This document shows, piece after piece, positions 1-6,093 of a stretch of 7,099 nt of DNA. The stretch covers positions 1 through 7,099 of the forward strand of contig JAQSDP010000079.1 of assembly GCA_029945985.1 (NCBI GenBank), in the 5' to 3' direction. The position numbers and the translations under genes are program-made. How positions within the stretch are numbered: the stretch's first letter is position 1; every line of letters starts with the position of its first letter. Under the pieces are notes generated by a model that searched no databases, was not told where the DNA came from, and saw only the letters and a program-made list of their open reading frames with translations. Origin of the DNA: a bacterium (GTDB taxonomy: Bacteria; Acidobacteriota; Blastocatellia; Pyrinomonadales; Pyrinomonadaceae).

Positions 1-12
1 GAAAAAGAAGTG

Positions 13-99
13 TGGTACTGGGGACGGGAATCGAACCCGTACGTCCCTAAGGACACAGGATTTTAAGTCCTGGGCGTCTACCAATTCCGCCACCCCAGC
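13..99 (-). tRNA. tRNA-Leu, anticodon UAA
   Basis: A class II (long variable arm) tRNA read on the minus strand. Seen directly: an acceptor stem of 7 pairs (93-99 with 17-23, the outermost a G-U wobble), discriminator A, and an encoded CCA at 13-15. The T arm (24-40) has a 5-bp stem around the loop TTCGATT. The anticodon stem is CAGGA/TCCTG with 7-base loop CTTAAAA, which puts anticodon TAA at 63-65. The 15-nt variable arm (41-55) has a GTCC/GGAC stem, typical of leucine and serine tRNAs; the TAA anticodon makes it leucine. It decodes UUA and by wobble UUG. A T-rich stretch follows its 3' end on the minus strand (1-12). It sits divergent to the nfeD-like gene. Its closeness to leucine biosynthesis genes is probably coincidental. 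Confidence 0.97.
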
Positions 100-110
100 A
101 CGTATTGAAG

Positions 111-116
111 ATTATC
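111..116 (-). promoter_or_regulatory. candidate -10 box for tRNA-Leu
   Basis: On the minus strand this reads GATAAT, a 5-of-6 match to the sigma-70 -10 consensus. It lies 11 bases upstream of the tRNA 5' end, which would give a very short 5' leader of a few bases, as is common for tRNA genes. No good -35 hexamer is visible at 16-18 bp spacing (the region reads CTTCGC-like), so this is a weak call from position and one hexamer only. Confidence 0.25.
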
Positions 117-143
117 ACGTACGCTGCTCGCGGGCGAAGTTGG

Positions 144-149
144 TAGAAT
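144..149 (+). promoter_or_regulatory. candidate -10 box for the nfeD-like gene
   Basis: TAGAAT matches the sigma-70 -10 consensus at 5 of 6 positions and lies 28 bp before the chosen ATG, predicting a leader of about 20 nt. An alternative is the extended -10 form TGCTATCAT at 154-162, which would start transcription about 9 nt before ATG 178 and exclude the TTG at 163. Neither has a convincing -35 hexamer. The whole 100-177 gap would hold back-to-back promoters for the tRNA and this gene. Confidence 0.2.
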
Positions 150-177
150 CTCGTGCTATCATTTGCGCAAGTCGTAT

Positions 178-654
178 ATGGAACAATTGTCGTGGATCTT
201 TTGGGTTTTGCTCGGTGTCGCTCTCATCGTTGCCGAGACATTCACGCTTGGATTCGTGCTGCTGTGGTTCGGTCTCGGAGCCTTGGCCGCTGCGGCCGCC
301 GGAGCCTTTGGCATGGGTCTACTAGGTCAATTCCTGATTTTCGCCATAGTCTCGACCGCCCTTACGGCTGCATCACGGACCATCTTCTCGAACTTGATCA
401 GCCGGCATGATGTCGACGAGCTAAAAATGGGCATGGACGCACTGCCAGGTCAGATCGGGACCGTGACATCACCAAGCAAAGGTGCCATGAACGAAGGAGC
501 AGTAAAGGTCTACGGCTCGACGTGGACGGCCTATCCCGAAGATGATGTTGAACTTGTCGAGGGTGAAAAGGTCGAGGTTGTGAGGGTCCAGGGATCTTCG
601 ATATACGTCCGACCCGTCGCCAAACATCTGCTCGGTTGGAAGACCGACGACTAG
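178..654 (+). CDS. NfeD family membrane protein (short form)
   Basis: A 158-residue protein with the short NfeD (NfeD1b/YbbK-type) layout. Three hydrophobic helices are visible at about 4-19, 23-42 and 47-66. A cytoplasmic linker rich in charged residues (77-88) follows, then an OB-fold-like C-terminal domain at about 89-147 with the family pattern GQIGTV..., EGAVKVYGSTWTAYPEDD, EGEKVEVVRVQGSSIYV. Family knowledge: NfeD proteins usually pair with a stomatin/SPFH-type membrane protein and are linked to membrane organisation or protein quality control. No SPFH gene or ClpP-type protease domain is present here, so the partner, if any, is elsewhere. The start is uncertain. ATG 178 places the first helix right at the N terminus; an in-frame TTG at 163 would add five residues (LRKSY). 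Neither has a clear Shine-Dalgarno. The gene converges on the phosphatase and their stops overlap. Confidence 0.85.
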   Translation: MEQLSWIFWVLLGVALIVAETFTLGFVLLWFGLGALAAAAAGAFGMGLLGQFLIFAIVSTALTAASRTIFSNLISRHDVDELKMGMDALPGQIGTVTSPSKGAMNEGAVKVYGSTWTAYPEDDVELVEGEKVEVVRVQGSSIYVRPVAKHLLGWKTDD

Positions 655-1610
655 ACGATCTCAGCAGTATCCTGCTCTTGCGTGTCGTCTTCAGCTTGGT
701 CCGCGGTATCGTGAATATTTCCCAGGTCGATCAATTCGAGCTGTACGTCATCCCCTTCGCCAACGGGTAGGTCGTCGCCAAGGAGACGGGCAAGGATCAC
801 TGTAATGTTATCTTCGCCTCCGTTCTCATTCGCTTCCCGAACCAATCCTGCACACGCAAGTTCTAACTGATCGAGGTTGGAACTCACGTGGTTCTGCATG
901 CTAGCGGCGCTGACTTTGTTGGAAAGACCGTCACTACAAACAAGAAGCACATCGTTTCGGCAAGGTGTAAGGCGGGCGGATACAGGATAGATCTCGTTCT
1001 GAGCGCCCAGAGCCTGCAAGATCACATTCTTGAGCGTATGGCTTTCCGCTTCTTCAGCGGAGATCTGCTGAGCGTCGATCAGCTGTTGAACTAAGGACTG
1101 GTCTTTGGTTATCTGATAGATCTTTTCGTTTCGAACGAGGTAAGCTCGGCTGTCACCAACCTGAACGATGTCAATCCCGCGGGGCGTCAGCCCGAGAGCT
1201 GTGAATGTGGCTCCCATGCCCTGAAACTGAGCGTCCGAACGACCCTGATTGTGCACCAGGTAGTTTGCGTAAACGGTAGCATTGTAAAGCTTCGCGATAA
1301 GATTGTAATCCATCGCTTCCGGGGTGAGCGTTTCCTCTACGTCTTCGTGAAGTAGTTTTTCGCAGACGCTCTCGACCGCCATCTTGCTCGCGACCTCGCC
1401 CGCCAAAGCTCCGCCCATCCCGTCCGATACGGCCAGGACAATACCGTTCTCGTCGACATCAAAGTTCTGCGATTCGATCACGAACTCGCCGCTTTCCTGC
1501 TTGCTCGTCCATGCTCGGCTCTTAGTGATGCTAAGCAGAAGATAGTTGTCCTCATTACCGCGGCGAACGCGGCCTACGTGGGAAGTTGCGTGAATCTCAG
1601 CACTAAACAT
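651..1610 (-). CDS. PP2C-family Ser/Thr protein phosphatase
   Basis: A 319-residue metal-dependent (Mn/Mg) phosphatase that removes phosphate from Ser/Thr, the usual counterpart of bacterial Hanks-type kinases (PrpC/Stp/PstP group). The PP2C motifs appear in order: RRGNED (16-21) and DGMGG (63-67), giving metal-binding acidic residues; GMGAT (131-135); VGDSRAYL (151-158); DQS (170-172); CSDGLS (225-230); and GGEDNIT (264-270), the last metal-site aspartate. All core aspartates are present, so it should be active. Two oddities: the stretch between NED and DGMGG is about 42 residues, some 25 longer than in compact bacterial PP2Cs, and residues 276-319 form an acidic tail (about 15 D/E of 44). 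No membrane segment or sensor domain is seen, so it is likely cytoplasmic. No kinase is in the window. The start ATG has no Shine-Dalgarno. It may be co-transcribed with the PLP enzyme 64 bp upstream. Confidence 0.93.
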   Translation of the reverse strand: MFSAEIHATSHVGRVRRGNEDNYLLLSITKSRAWTSKQESGEFVIESQNFDVDENGIVLAVSDGMGGALAGEVASKMAVESVCEKLLHEDVEETLTPEAMDYNLIAKLYNATVYANYLVHNQGRSDAQFQGMGATFTALGLTPRGIDIVQVGDSRAYLVRNEKIYQITKDQSLVQQLIDAQQISAEEAESHTLKNVILQALGAQNEIYPVSARLTPCRNDVLLVCSDGLSNKVSAASMQNHVSSNLDQLELACAGLVREANENGGEDNITVILARLLGDDLPVGEGDDVQLELIDLGNIHDTADQAEDDTQEQDTAEIV

Positions 1611-1629
1611 AATTATCGCAAGCTTGGCA

Positions 1630-1667
1630 GCCGTTGGATCCGCAATGAGGCGAACGGATCTTTCGGC
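1630..1667. repeat. imperfect inverted repeat between the PLP-enzyme and phosphatase genes
   Basis: Arms GATCCG (1637-1642) and CGGATC (1655-1660) pair perfectly around a 12-base loop. After a 3x3 mismatch the outer arms GCCG (1630-1633) and CGGC (1664-1667) also pair, giving a possible 10-bp two-part hairpin. It fills most of the 64-bp gap. There is no T-run after it on the minus strand, so it does not look like a standard intrinsic terminator for the upstream gene. It could be an mRNA structure or a binding site, or chance. Confidence 0.3.
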
Positions 1668-1674
1668 GCTAAGT

Positions 1675-2808
1675 CTAGCTTAACGCTTCATCTAAATCTT
1701 GAATAATGTCCTCGACGTCTTCTATTCCAACCGAGATCCGAACGAGTCCGTCGGTGATCCCTAACTTCGACCTCGTTTCCTCGGGAACCGATGCGTGCGT
1801 CATCGTCGCCGGGTGCGAGATCAACGACTCAACACCACCTAAACTTTCGCCGAGAGTGCAAAGTTTGACGCTCTCGAGCACCTTTTTTGCGTTCTCCAAC
1901 GAGCCGGTCTCAAAAGAAACCATACCGCCGAAACCGGACTGCTGTCGTTTCGCAAGCTCGTGCTGCGGGTGCGACGTAAGTCCCGGATAGTATACCTGTT
2001 GAACCTTGGGATGTTCAGCGAGGAAATTGGCAACTATTCGCCCGTTTTTGTCGTGGGCCTCCATCCGGACGGCCAGAGTCTTCGTGCCGCGAAGGACGAG
2101 GAACGAGTCGAAGGGGGAAAGAATTGCCCCAATGCCGTTCTGCACGAACTGGATCCACTCCGCATCTTTTTGATCGCTGAGGGCGACGAAACCGCCGACG
2201 CTATCAGAGTGGCCATTAAGATACTTGGTCGTCGAGTGTACGACGATATCGACTCCGAACTCCATCGGGCGCTGAAAGTAGGGCGACATGAAGGTGTTGT
2301 CGCAAACTACTTTCGCGCCCCTGGAATGAGCGAGCTCGGAAACGGCCGCGAGATCCGTAACGGTCATCACGGGGTTCGTCGGCGTTTCTACGAAAAGCAT
2401 TTTGGTATTCGGCTTGAATGCGGATTCCAGGTCTGCAACATTCGATGTATCCGCGAGATCGAATTCCACGCCATAGTTGCTGAGGATCTTGCTGAAAAGT
2501 CGAAATGTCCCACCGTACGTGTTATCGCCAAGAATTACGTGTTCGCCGCCCTTAACCAGTTTCAGCACGGCGTCGATAGCCGACATACCCGATGCGAACG
2601 CGTATCCGAACTCAGTCCCCTCGAGAGCGGCAATGTTTCGCTCCAATGCGGCTCGTGTCGGGTTCTGCGTCCGCGCGTATTCGTAGCCTTTATGCTTTCC
2701 AAGGCCCTCTTGCGCGTAGGTCGATGTCTGGTATATCGGGACGCTTACTGCTCCTGTCGCTGAGTCGGGCTCGTTTCCAGCGTGAATTGCAATTGTAGAA
2801 AAGCCCAT
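1675..2808 (-). CDS. metB: cystathionine gamma-synthase/gamma-lyase family PLP enzyme
   Basis: A 377-residue Cys/Met-metabolism PLP enzyme of normal full length. Visible family marks: the phosphate-binding Y-x-R of the neighbouring subunit (EYARTQNPTR, Y44 and R46), the SGMSAI cofactor loop (73-78), the ring-stacking tyrosine in NTYGGT (Y98), the pyridine-binding aspartate (D170 in CDNTF) and the Schiff-base lysine (K195 in HSTTKYLNGHSD). The C-terminal ESLGGVESLISHPATMTHAS block (321-340) resembles MetB-type synthases. It would join an activated homoserine ester with cysteine to make cystathionine for methionine. However, the gamma-lyase (MccB-like) and sulfhydrylase members are so similar that the reaction cannot be fixed from sequence alone, and the symbol is provisional. 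The ATG start fits the conserved N terminus (FSTIAIHAG) but lacks a Shine-Dalgarno. It follows leuD after 148 bp on the same strand. Confidence 0.9.
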   Translation of the reverse strand: MGFSTIAIHAGNEPDSATGAVSVPIYQTSTYAQEGLGKHKGYEYARTQNPTRAALERNIAALEGTEFGYAFASGMSAIDAVLKLVKGGEHVILGDNTYGGTFRLFSKILSNYGVEFDLADTSNVADLESAFKPNTKMLFVETPTNPVMTVTDLAAVSELAHSRGAKVVCDNTFMSPYFQRPMEFGVDIVVHSTTKYLNGHSDSVGGFVALSDQKDAEWIQFVQNGIGAILSPFDSFLVLRGTKTLAVRMEAHDKNGRIVANFLAEHPKVQQVYYPGLTSHPQHELAKRQQSGFGGMVSFETGSLENAKKVLESVKLCTLGESLGGVESLISHPATMTHASVPEETRSKLGITDGLVRISVGIEDVEDIIQDLDEALS

Positions 2809-2956
2809 AAATGGAGCGCGTCAAATAGAATATCTGGGTAAATCTTTTCTCGTAAATCAGGGCGAGAGCGTGCAAAAACCGCCGTTTCACGAGCCTTTAT
2901 CGTAACTTGCAGAACGTAAAATTGCAAACAGGTTTGAGGCGGCCGAAATGAAGATC
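2809..2956 (-). other. 148-bp intergenic region between leuD and the PLP-enzyme gene
   Basis: The longest non-coding stretch in the window. It holds a possible sigma-70 promoter (2899-2927) for the downstream gene and several copies of the pentamer TTGCA/TGCAA (2871-2875, 2907-2911, 2923-2927, plus one inside the start of the coding region at 2787-2792). I see no clear intrinsic terminator for the leu genes, and no recognisable SAM riboswitch or T-box core. Confidence 0.5.
2899..2927 (-). promoter_or_regulatory. candidate sigma-70 promoter for the PLP-enzyme gene
   Basis: On the minus strand TTGCAA (2922-2927) and TACGAT (2899-2904) are separated by exactly 17 bp. Each matches 4 of 6 consensus positions. 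It would start transcription near 2891 and give an mRNA leader of about 80 nt before the ATG at 2808. An inverted repeat TTGCA-N11-TGCAA (2907-2927) overlaps the -35 box and spacer and could be an operator. This rests on pattern matching alone. Confidence 0.28.
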
Positions 2957-3574
2957 CTACGAGCTAAATGCTAGAAAAGCCTGATTTTGCCGACTAGATT
3001 GTTCGTATGCGCTGATCGACGATTCGTATTGCAACGAAAGTCCGATGTCATCCAGGCCGTTCAGGAGGCAATATTTCCGAAATTCGTTAATCTCAAAGTT
3101 CGCGGAGAAGCCTTTGTTGTCGCTGATCCTTGACGCTTCGAGATCTACACGGATCTCGTGATCCGGAAGAGAATTCGCTCTTTGGGTAAGTATTGCCGTG
3201 TCGTCTGATGAAAGTCGCACCGGCAGCAGGCCTGTCTTAAGACTGTTGTTGTAGAAAATGTCAGCGAAACTCGGAGCAATAATGACGCGAAAGCCGTAAT
3301 CAAGGAGGCTCCAAGGGGCGTGTTCTCGCGACGAGCCGCACCCGAAATTCTCGCCTGCGATGAGGACCGACACTCCTACTGATTCAGGGCGGTTCAAAAC
3401 GAAATCTTCGATCAACTCCCCGCCGGGCGTGAAACGCCAATCATAGAAGAGAAATTCACCATAGCCCGTTCGTTCGATCCGCTTCAGAAACTGCTTCGGA
3501 ATGATCTGATCGGTGTCGATGTTGGCGAGGTCAAGAGCGACCGCCTTGCCGGTATGAGTGACGAACTTATCCAC
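2957..3574 (-). CDS. leuD: 3-isopropylmalate dehydratase, small subunit
   Basis: A 205-residue LeuD of usual length. With LeuC it forms the isopropylmalate isomerase that converts 2-isopropylmalate to 3-isopropylmalate through isopropylmaleate. This subunit gives the swivel domain that closes over the active site. Seen: NIDTDQIIPKQFLKR (18-32), the GYGEFLFYDWRF block (38-48), the hallmark GENFGCGSSREHAPW (74-88) with the substrate-contacting SSREH, and PSFADIFYNNSLKTGLLP (101-118). The C-terminal YCLLNGLDDIGLSLQ (168-182) is also typical. The start is GTG (3572-3574): it overlaps the leuC TAG by one base and has a strong Shine-Dalgarno AAGGAG five bases upstream, so translation is likely coupled to leuC. 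The last 20 residues are polar and poorly conserved. Confidence 0.96.
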   Translation of the reverse strand: MDKFVTHTGKAVALDLANIDTDQIIPKQFLKRIERTGYGEFLFYDWRFTPGGELIEDFVLNRPESVGVSVLIAGENFGCGSSREHAPWSLLDYGFRVIIAPSFADIFYNNSLKTGLLPVRLSSDDTAILTQRANSLPDHEIRVDLEASRISDNKGFSANFEINEFRKYCLLNGLDDIGLSLQYESSISAYEQSSRQNQAFLAFSS

Positions 3575-4983
3575 TAGATCTCCTTAAACTTCCAATCGCG
3601 AATATCAACGAAGTGTCCGACGATCGCTGCGGCTGCGGCCATGGACGGACTCACGAGATGCGTTCGACCTCCGCGGCCCTGCCTTCCTTCGAAATTGCGG
3701 TTGCTTGTCGAGGCGCAACGTTCGCCGTCAGCAAGGACATCGTCATTCATCGCAAGGCACATGGAACAACCCGCGTCGCGCCATTCGAAACCAGCATCTT
3801 GAAATATGGCTGCGAGCCCCTCGGCTTCCGCCTGTCGCTTGATCTGCATTGAACCGGGGACGACCATCGCATTCACGCTTCCGCTGATCTTATAGCCCTG
3901 CACGACCTTTGCCGCCTCTCTAAGATCTTCGATTCGCGAGTTCGTGCAAGAGCCGATAAAGACACGGTCGATGTTGATCGATTCGATATTACGGTCGGGT
4001 TCGAGGCCCATGTACTCGAGGGCTCGTTCGTAGGAGCGGCGCTTGTTGTCGTCGCCGATCGCAGCGGGATCAGGTACGCGGTCGCTGATCGTAACGGACA
4101 TCTCAGGAGAGGTTCCCCACGTCACGAAGGGTGAAAGCTCGTTGGCGTCTATCGCAACTGTTCGATCAAAGGCCGCACCGGTGTCCGAGGGGAGCGTTCT
4201 CCAATACTCCACCGCCTTTACCCAATCGTCTCCCTTCGGACTCAAATTTCTACCGCGCAAATATTCGTATGTCGATTCATCGGGACCGATCAGCCCCGCT
4301 CGGGCTCCAGCCTCGATGCTCATATTGCAGACGGTCATCCGCCCTTCCATCGATAGCGAACGGATCGCGGATCCGCCGTACTCGATCACATATCCGGTCC
4401 CGCCTGCAGTTCCTACCCGATTGATGATCGCCAGGATCACATCCTTAGCGGTCACGCCAAACGGAAGCTCACCTTCGACGTTGATCAGAAAGTTTTTTGC
4501 CTTGGTCTGAGGGAGCGTTTGGGTAGCAAGCACATGCTCGACCTCGCTCGTGCCGATCCCGAAGGCGAGTGAACCAAATGCACCATGTGTGGCCGTGTGC
4601 GAATCGCCACAAACGATGGTCATGCCCGGCCGGGTCAGGCCCTGTTCGGGACCGAAGACGTGGACGATCCCCTGTTCGATCCGGTCAAGGTCAAAGAAAG
4701 GGACGCCGAACTCCTTGCAATTTTGACGAAGAGTTTCAACTTGCTTCGCAGCTATTGGATCGGCAAAAGGGAGGTTTCGGTTCTTAGTCGGGATGGCGTG
4801 GTCAACGGTGGCGTAGGTAAGGTTTGGCCGGCGGACCTGTCTTCCGGCGAGGCGAAGGCCTTCGAAAGCTTGCGGGGAAGTAACCTCGTGAACTAGGTGA
4901 AGGTCGACGTAGAGCAGCGCCGGCTTTTCAGGCTCCGAATGGACGATGTGAGCGTCCCAGATCTTGTCGAAAAGAGTTTTCAT
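3574..4983 (-). CDS. leuC: 3-isopropylmalate dehydratase, large subunit
   Basis: A 469-residue LeuC, the usual bacterial length, carrying the [4Fe-4S] cluster of isopropylmalate isomerase, an aconitase relative. The three cluster cysteines are C346 (FIGSCTNSR), C406 and C409 (DAGCSMCLAMNDD). Other family blocks are DHAIPTKNR (61-69), CGDSHTATHGAFGSLAFGIG (125-144), the GGTGYVIEYGGSAIRSLSME region (194-213) and CASTSNRNFEGRQG (423-436), which belongs to the substrate-binding loop. All key residues are present. It starts with ATG only 5 bp after the leuB stop, with just a weak, distant AGGGA as Shine-Dalgarno, and it overlaps leuD by one base. The organisation implies one transcript and matched subunit synthesis. 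LeuC and LeuD are separate subunits, as in bacteria generally. The cluster is expected to be oxygen sensitive. Confidence 0.97.
   Translation of the reverse strand: MKTLFDKIWDAHIVHSEPEKPALLYVDLHLVHEVTSPQAFEGLRLAGRQVRRPNLTYATVDHAIPTKNRNLPFADPIAAKQVETLRQNCKEFGVPFFDLDRIEQGIVHVFGPEQGLTRPGMTIVCGDSHTATHGAFGSLAFGIGTSEVEHVLATQTLPQTKAKNFLINVEGELPFGVTAKDVILAIINRVGTAGGTGYVIEYGGSAIRSLSMEGRMTVCNMSIEAGARAGLIGPDESTYEYLRGRNLSPKGDDWVKAVEYWRTLPSDTGAAFDRTVAIDANELSPFVTWGTSPEMSVTISDRVPDPAAIGDDNKRRSYERALEYMGLEPDRNIESINIDRVFIGSCTNSRIEDLREAAKVVQGYKISGSVNAMVVPGSMQIKRQAEAEGLAAIFQDAGFEWRDAGCSMCLAMNDDVLADGERCASTSNRNFEGRQGRGGRTHLVSPSMAAAAAIVGHFVDIRDWKFKEI
3580..3585 (-). promoter_or_regulatory. Shine-Dalgarno for leuD, inside the end of leuC
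   Basis: The minus strand reads AAGGAG, then five bases, then GTG. It lies in the last codons of leuC. It supports the GTG at 3574 as the leuD start and is the only strong ribosome-binding site I can see in the window. Confidence 0.75.
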
Positions 4984-4988
4984 CGAGC

Positions 4989-6080
4989 TCAGTTTCCCTG
5001 GGACGCAAGCTGCGATGCGGAGTTCCCGGCCGCATACCTCGCGATCAGTTCGCCCATAGCGGTTGTTGAGATAGATTGACCGCCGGAAGCGATATCAGCC
5101 GTCCGATAACCTTCTGCAAGCGCCCGATCGATCGCGTTTTCAATTGTGGCTGCCGCATCTGCATTACCTGCAGTGTGGCGAAGGAGCATCGCCGCGGATG
5201 CGATCGCACCGATCGGGTTAGCGATGTTTTTTCCGGCGATATCCGGAGCTGATCCGTGGACGGGTTCGAAGAGATCGATCTGTCCGCCGATCGTTGCCGA
5301 AGCCAACATTCCCAGCGATCCGGTAAGCACCGCCGCCTCATCGGATAAAATGTCACCGAAAAGGTTCTCGGTCAGCACTACGTCGAATCTTGTCGGATTG
5401 GTCACGAGGTGCATCGCACAAGCATCCACGAAAAGATGATCGAGTTCCACGTCCGGGTAATCGGCGGCAATTTTCGTAACGGTTTTTCGCCAGAGTTGAG
5501 ATGTCTCGAGAACGTTCGCCTTGTCGACCGACGTCACCCTCTTACGACGACCGCGGGCCAGTTCAAACGCCACGCGAGCCACCCGCTCAACCTCATCGAC
5601 GCTGTAGCTCATTGTATTGAACGCCGAGTTATTGTCGTCGCCAAACCCTCTTGGAGTGCCGAAATATAAACCTCCGAGAAGTTCTCTAACGATCAGCAAG
5701 TCCGTGCCTTCGAAGACCTCGCGCCTAAGCGGAGACGAATCGATGAGTGATTCGTATGCCTTTGAAGGGCGGAGATTTGCAAATCCGCCAAGATGCTGGC
5801 GCATTTTCAAGAGGCCAATCTCCGGCCGCTGGTTGGGAAGCAGATGATCATATGAAGGATCGCCCACGGCGCCAAGGAGAACCGCATCGGCTCCTTCGAA
5901 TGCCGAGATTGTCGCATCAGGAAGCGGCGAGCCCGCTTCGCGGATCGCGCATCCGCCGATGAGGGCCTCGGTCGTTTCGATCTCGATCGAATGAACTGCA
6001 GCAACCGCGTTTAAAACGCGCAATGCTTCTCTGGTTACTTCGGGCCCGACGCCGTCGCCGGGCAATACTGTTATTTTCAT
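4989..6080 (-). CDS. leuB: 3-isopropylmalate dehydrogenase (NAD-dependent)
   Basis: A 363-residue homodimer-type beta-decarboxylating dehydrogenase. It oxidises 3-isopropylmalate with NAD+, giving 2-ketoisocaproate and CO2. Visible marks: the N-terminal VLPGDGVGPEV (5-15); substrate arginines R94, R104 and R132; the RELLGGLYFG motif (132-141) with Y139; catalytic K186 in VDKANVLE; metal-binding aspartates D219, D243 and D247 (LFGDILSDEAA); and the cofactor loop EPVHGSAPDIAGKNIANP (272-289). In that loop D280 corresponds to the aspartate that selects NAD over NADP in known LeuB enzymes. The LLGGLYFG wording and lack of a TH-type phosphorylation loop separate it from isocitrate dehydrogenase. 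It begins 13 bp after leuA and ends 5 bp before leuC. No Shine-Dalgarno precedes its ATG (TCGTTTCCA), so reinitiation after leuA is likely. The last 15 residues are a low-complexity polar tail. Confidence 0.97.
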   Translation of the reverse strand: MKITVLPGDGVGPEVTREALRVLNAVAAVHSIEIETTEALIGGCAIREAGSPLPDATISAFEGADAVLLGAVGDPSYDHLLPNQRPEIGLLKMRQHLGGFANLRPSKAYESLIDSSPLRREVFEGTDLLIVRELLGGLYFGTPRGFGDDNNSAFNTMSYSVDEVERVARVAFELARGRRKRVTSVDKANVLETSQLWRKTVTKIAADYPDVELDHLFVDACAMHLVTNPTRFDVVLTENLFGDILSDEAAVLTGSLGMLASATIGGQIDLFEPVHGSAPDIAGKNIANPIGAIASAAMLLRHTAGNADAAATIENAIDRALAEGYRTADIASGGQSISTTAMGELIARYAAGNSASQLASQGN

Positions 6081-6093
6081 TGGAAACGATTCG

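Noticed and set aside
163..165. TTG as the start of the nfeD-like gene
   Set aside because: An ATG 15 bases downstream places the first membrane helix normally, and a possible extended -10 (154-162) would put the TTG upstream of the transcript start. It is not excluded.
1630..1667. Intrinsic terminator for the PLP-enzyme gene
   Set aside because: The hairpin has a broken stem and no T-run on the minus strand.
1960..2763. 267-codon plus-strand open frame opposite the PLP-enzyme gene
   Set aside because: It lies wholly antisense to a well-conserved enzyme, has no recognisable motif and an arginine/cysteine-rich unstructured composition typical of shadow frames.
2809..2956. SAM riboswitch or T-box leader before the PLP-enzyme gene
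   Set aside because: The conserved core sequences and long paired stems of these elements are not visible, and the stretch is short and has no terminator hairpin with a T-run.
4043..4510. 155-codon plus-strand open frame opposite leuC
   Set aside because: Shadow of leuC; composition is Ser/Pro/Thr-rich without motifs.
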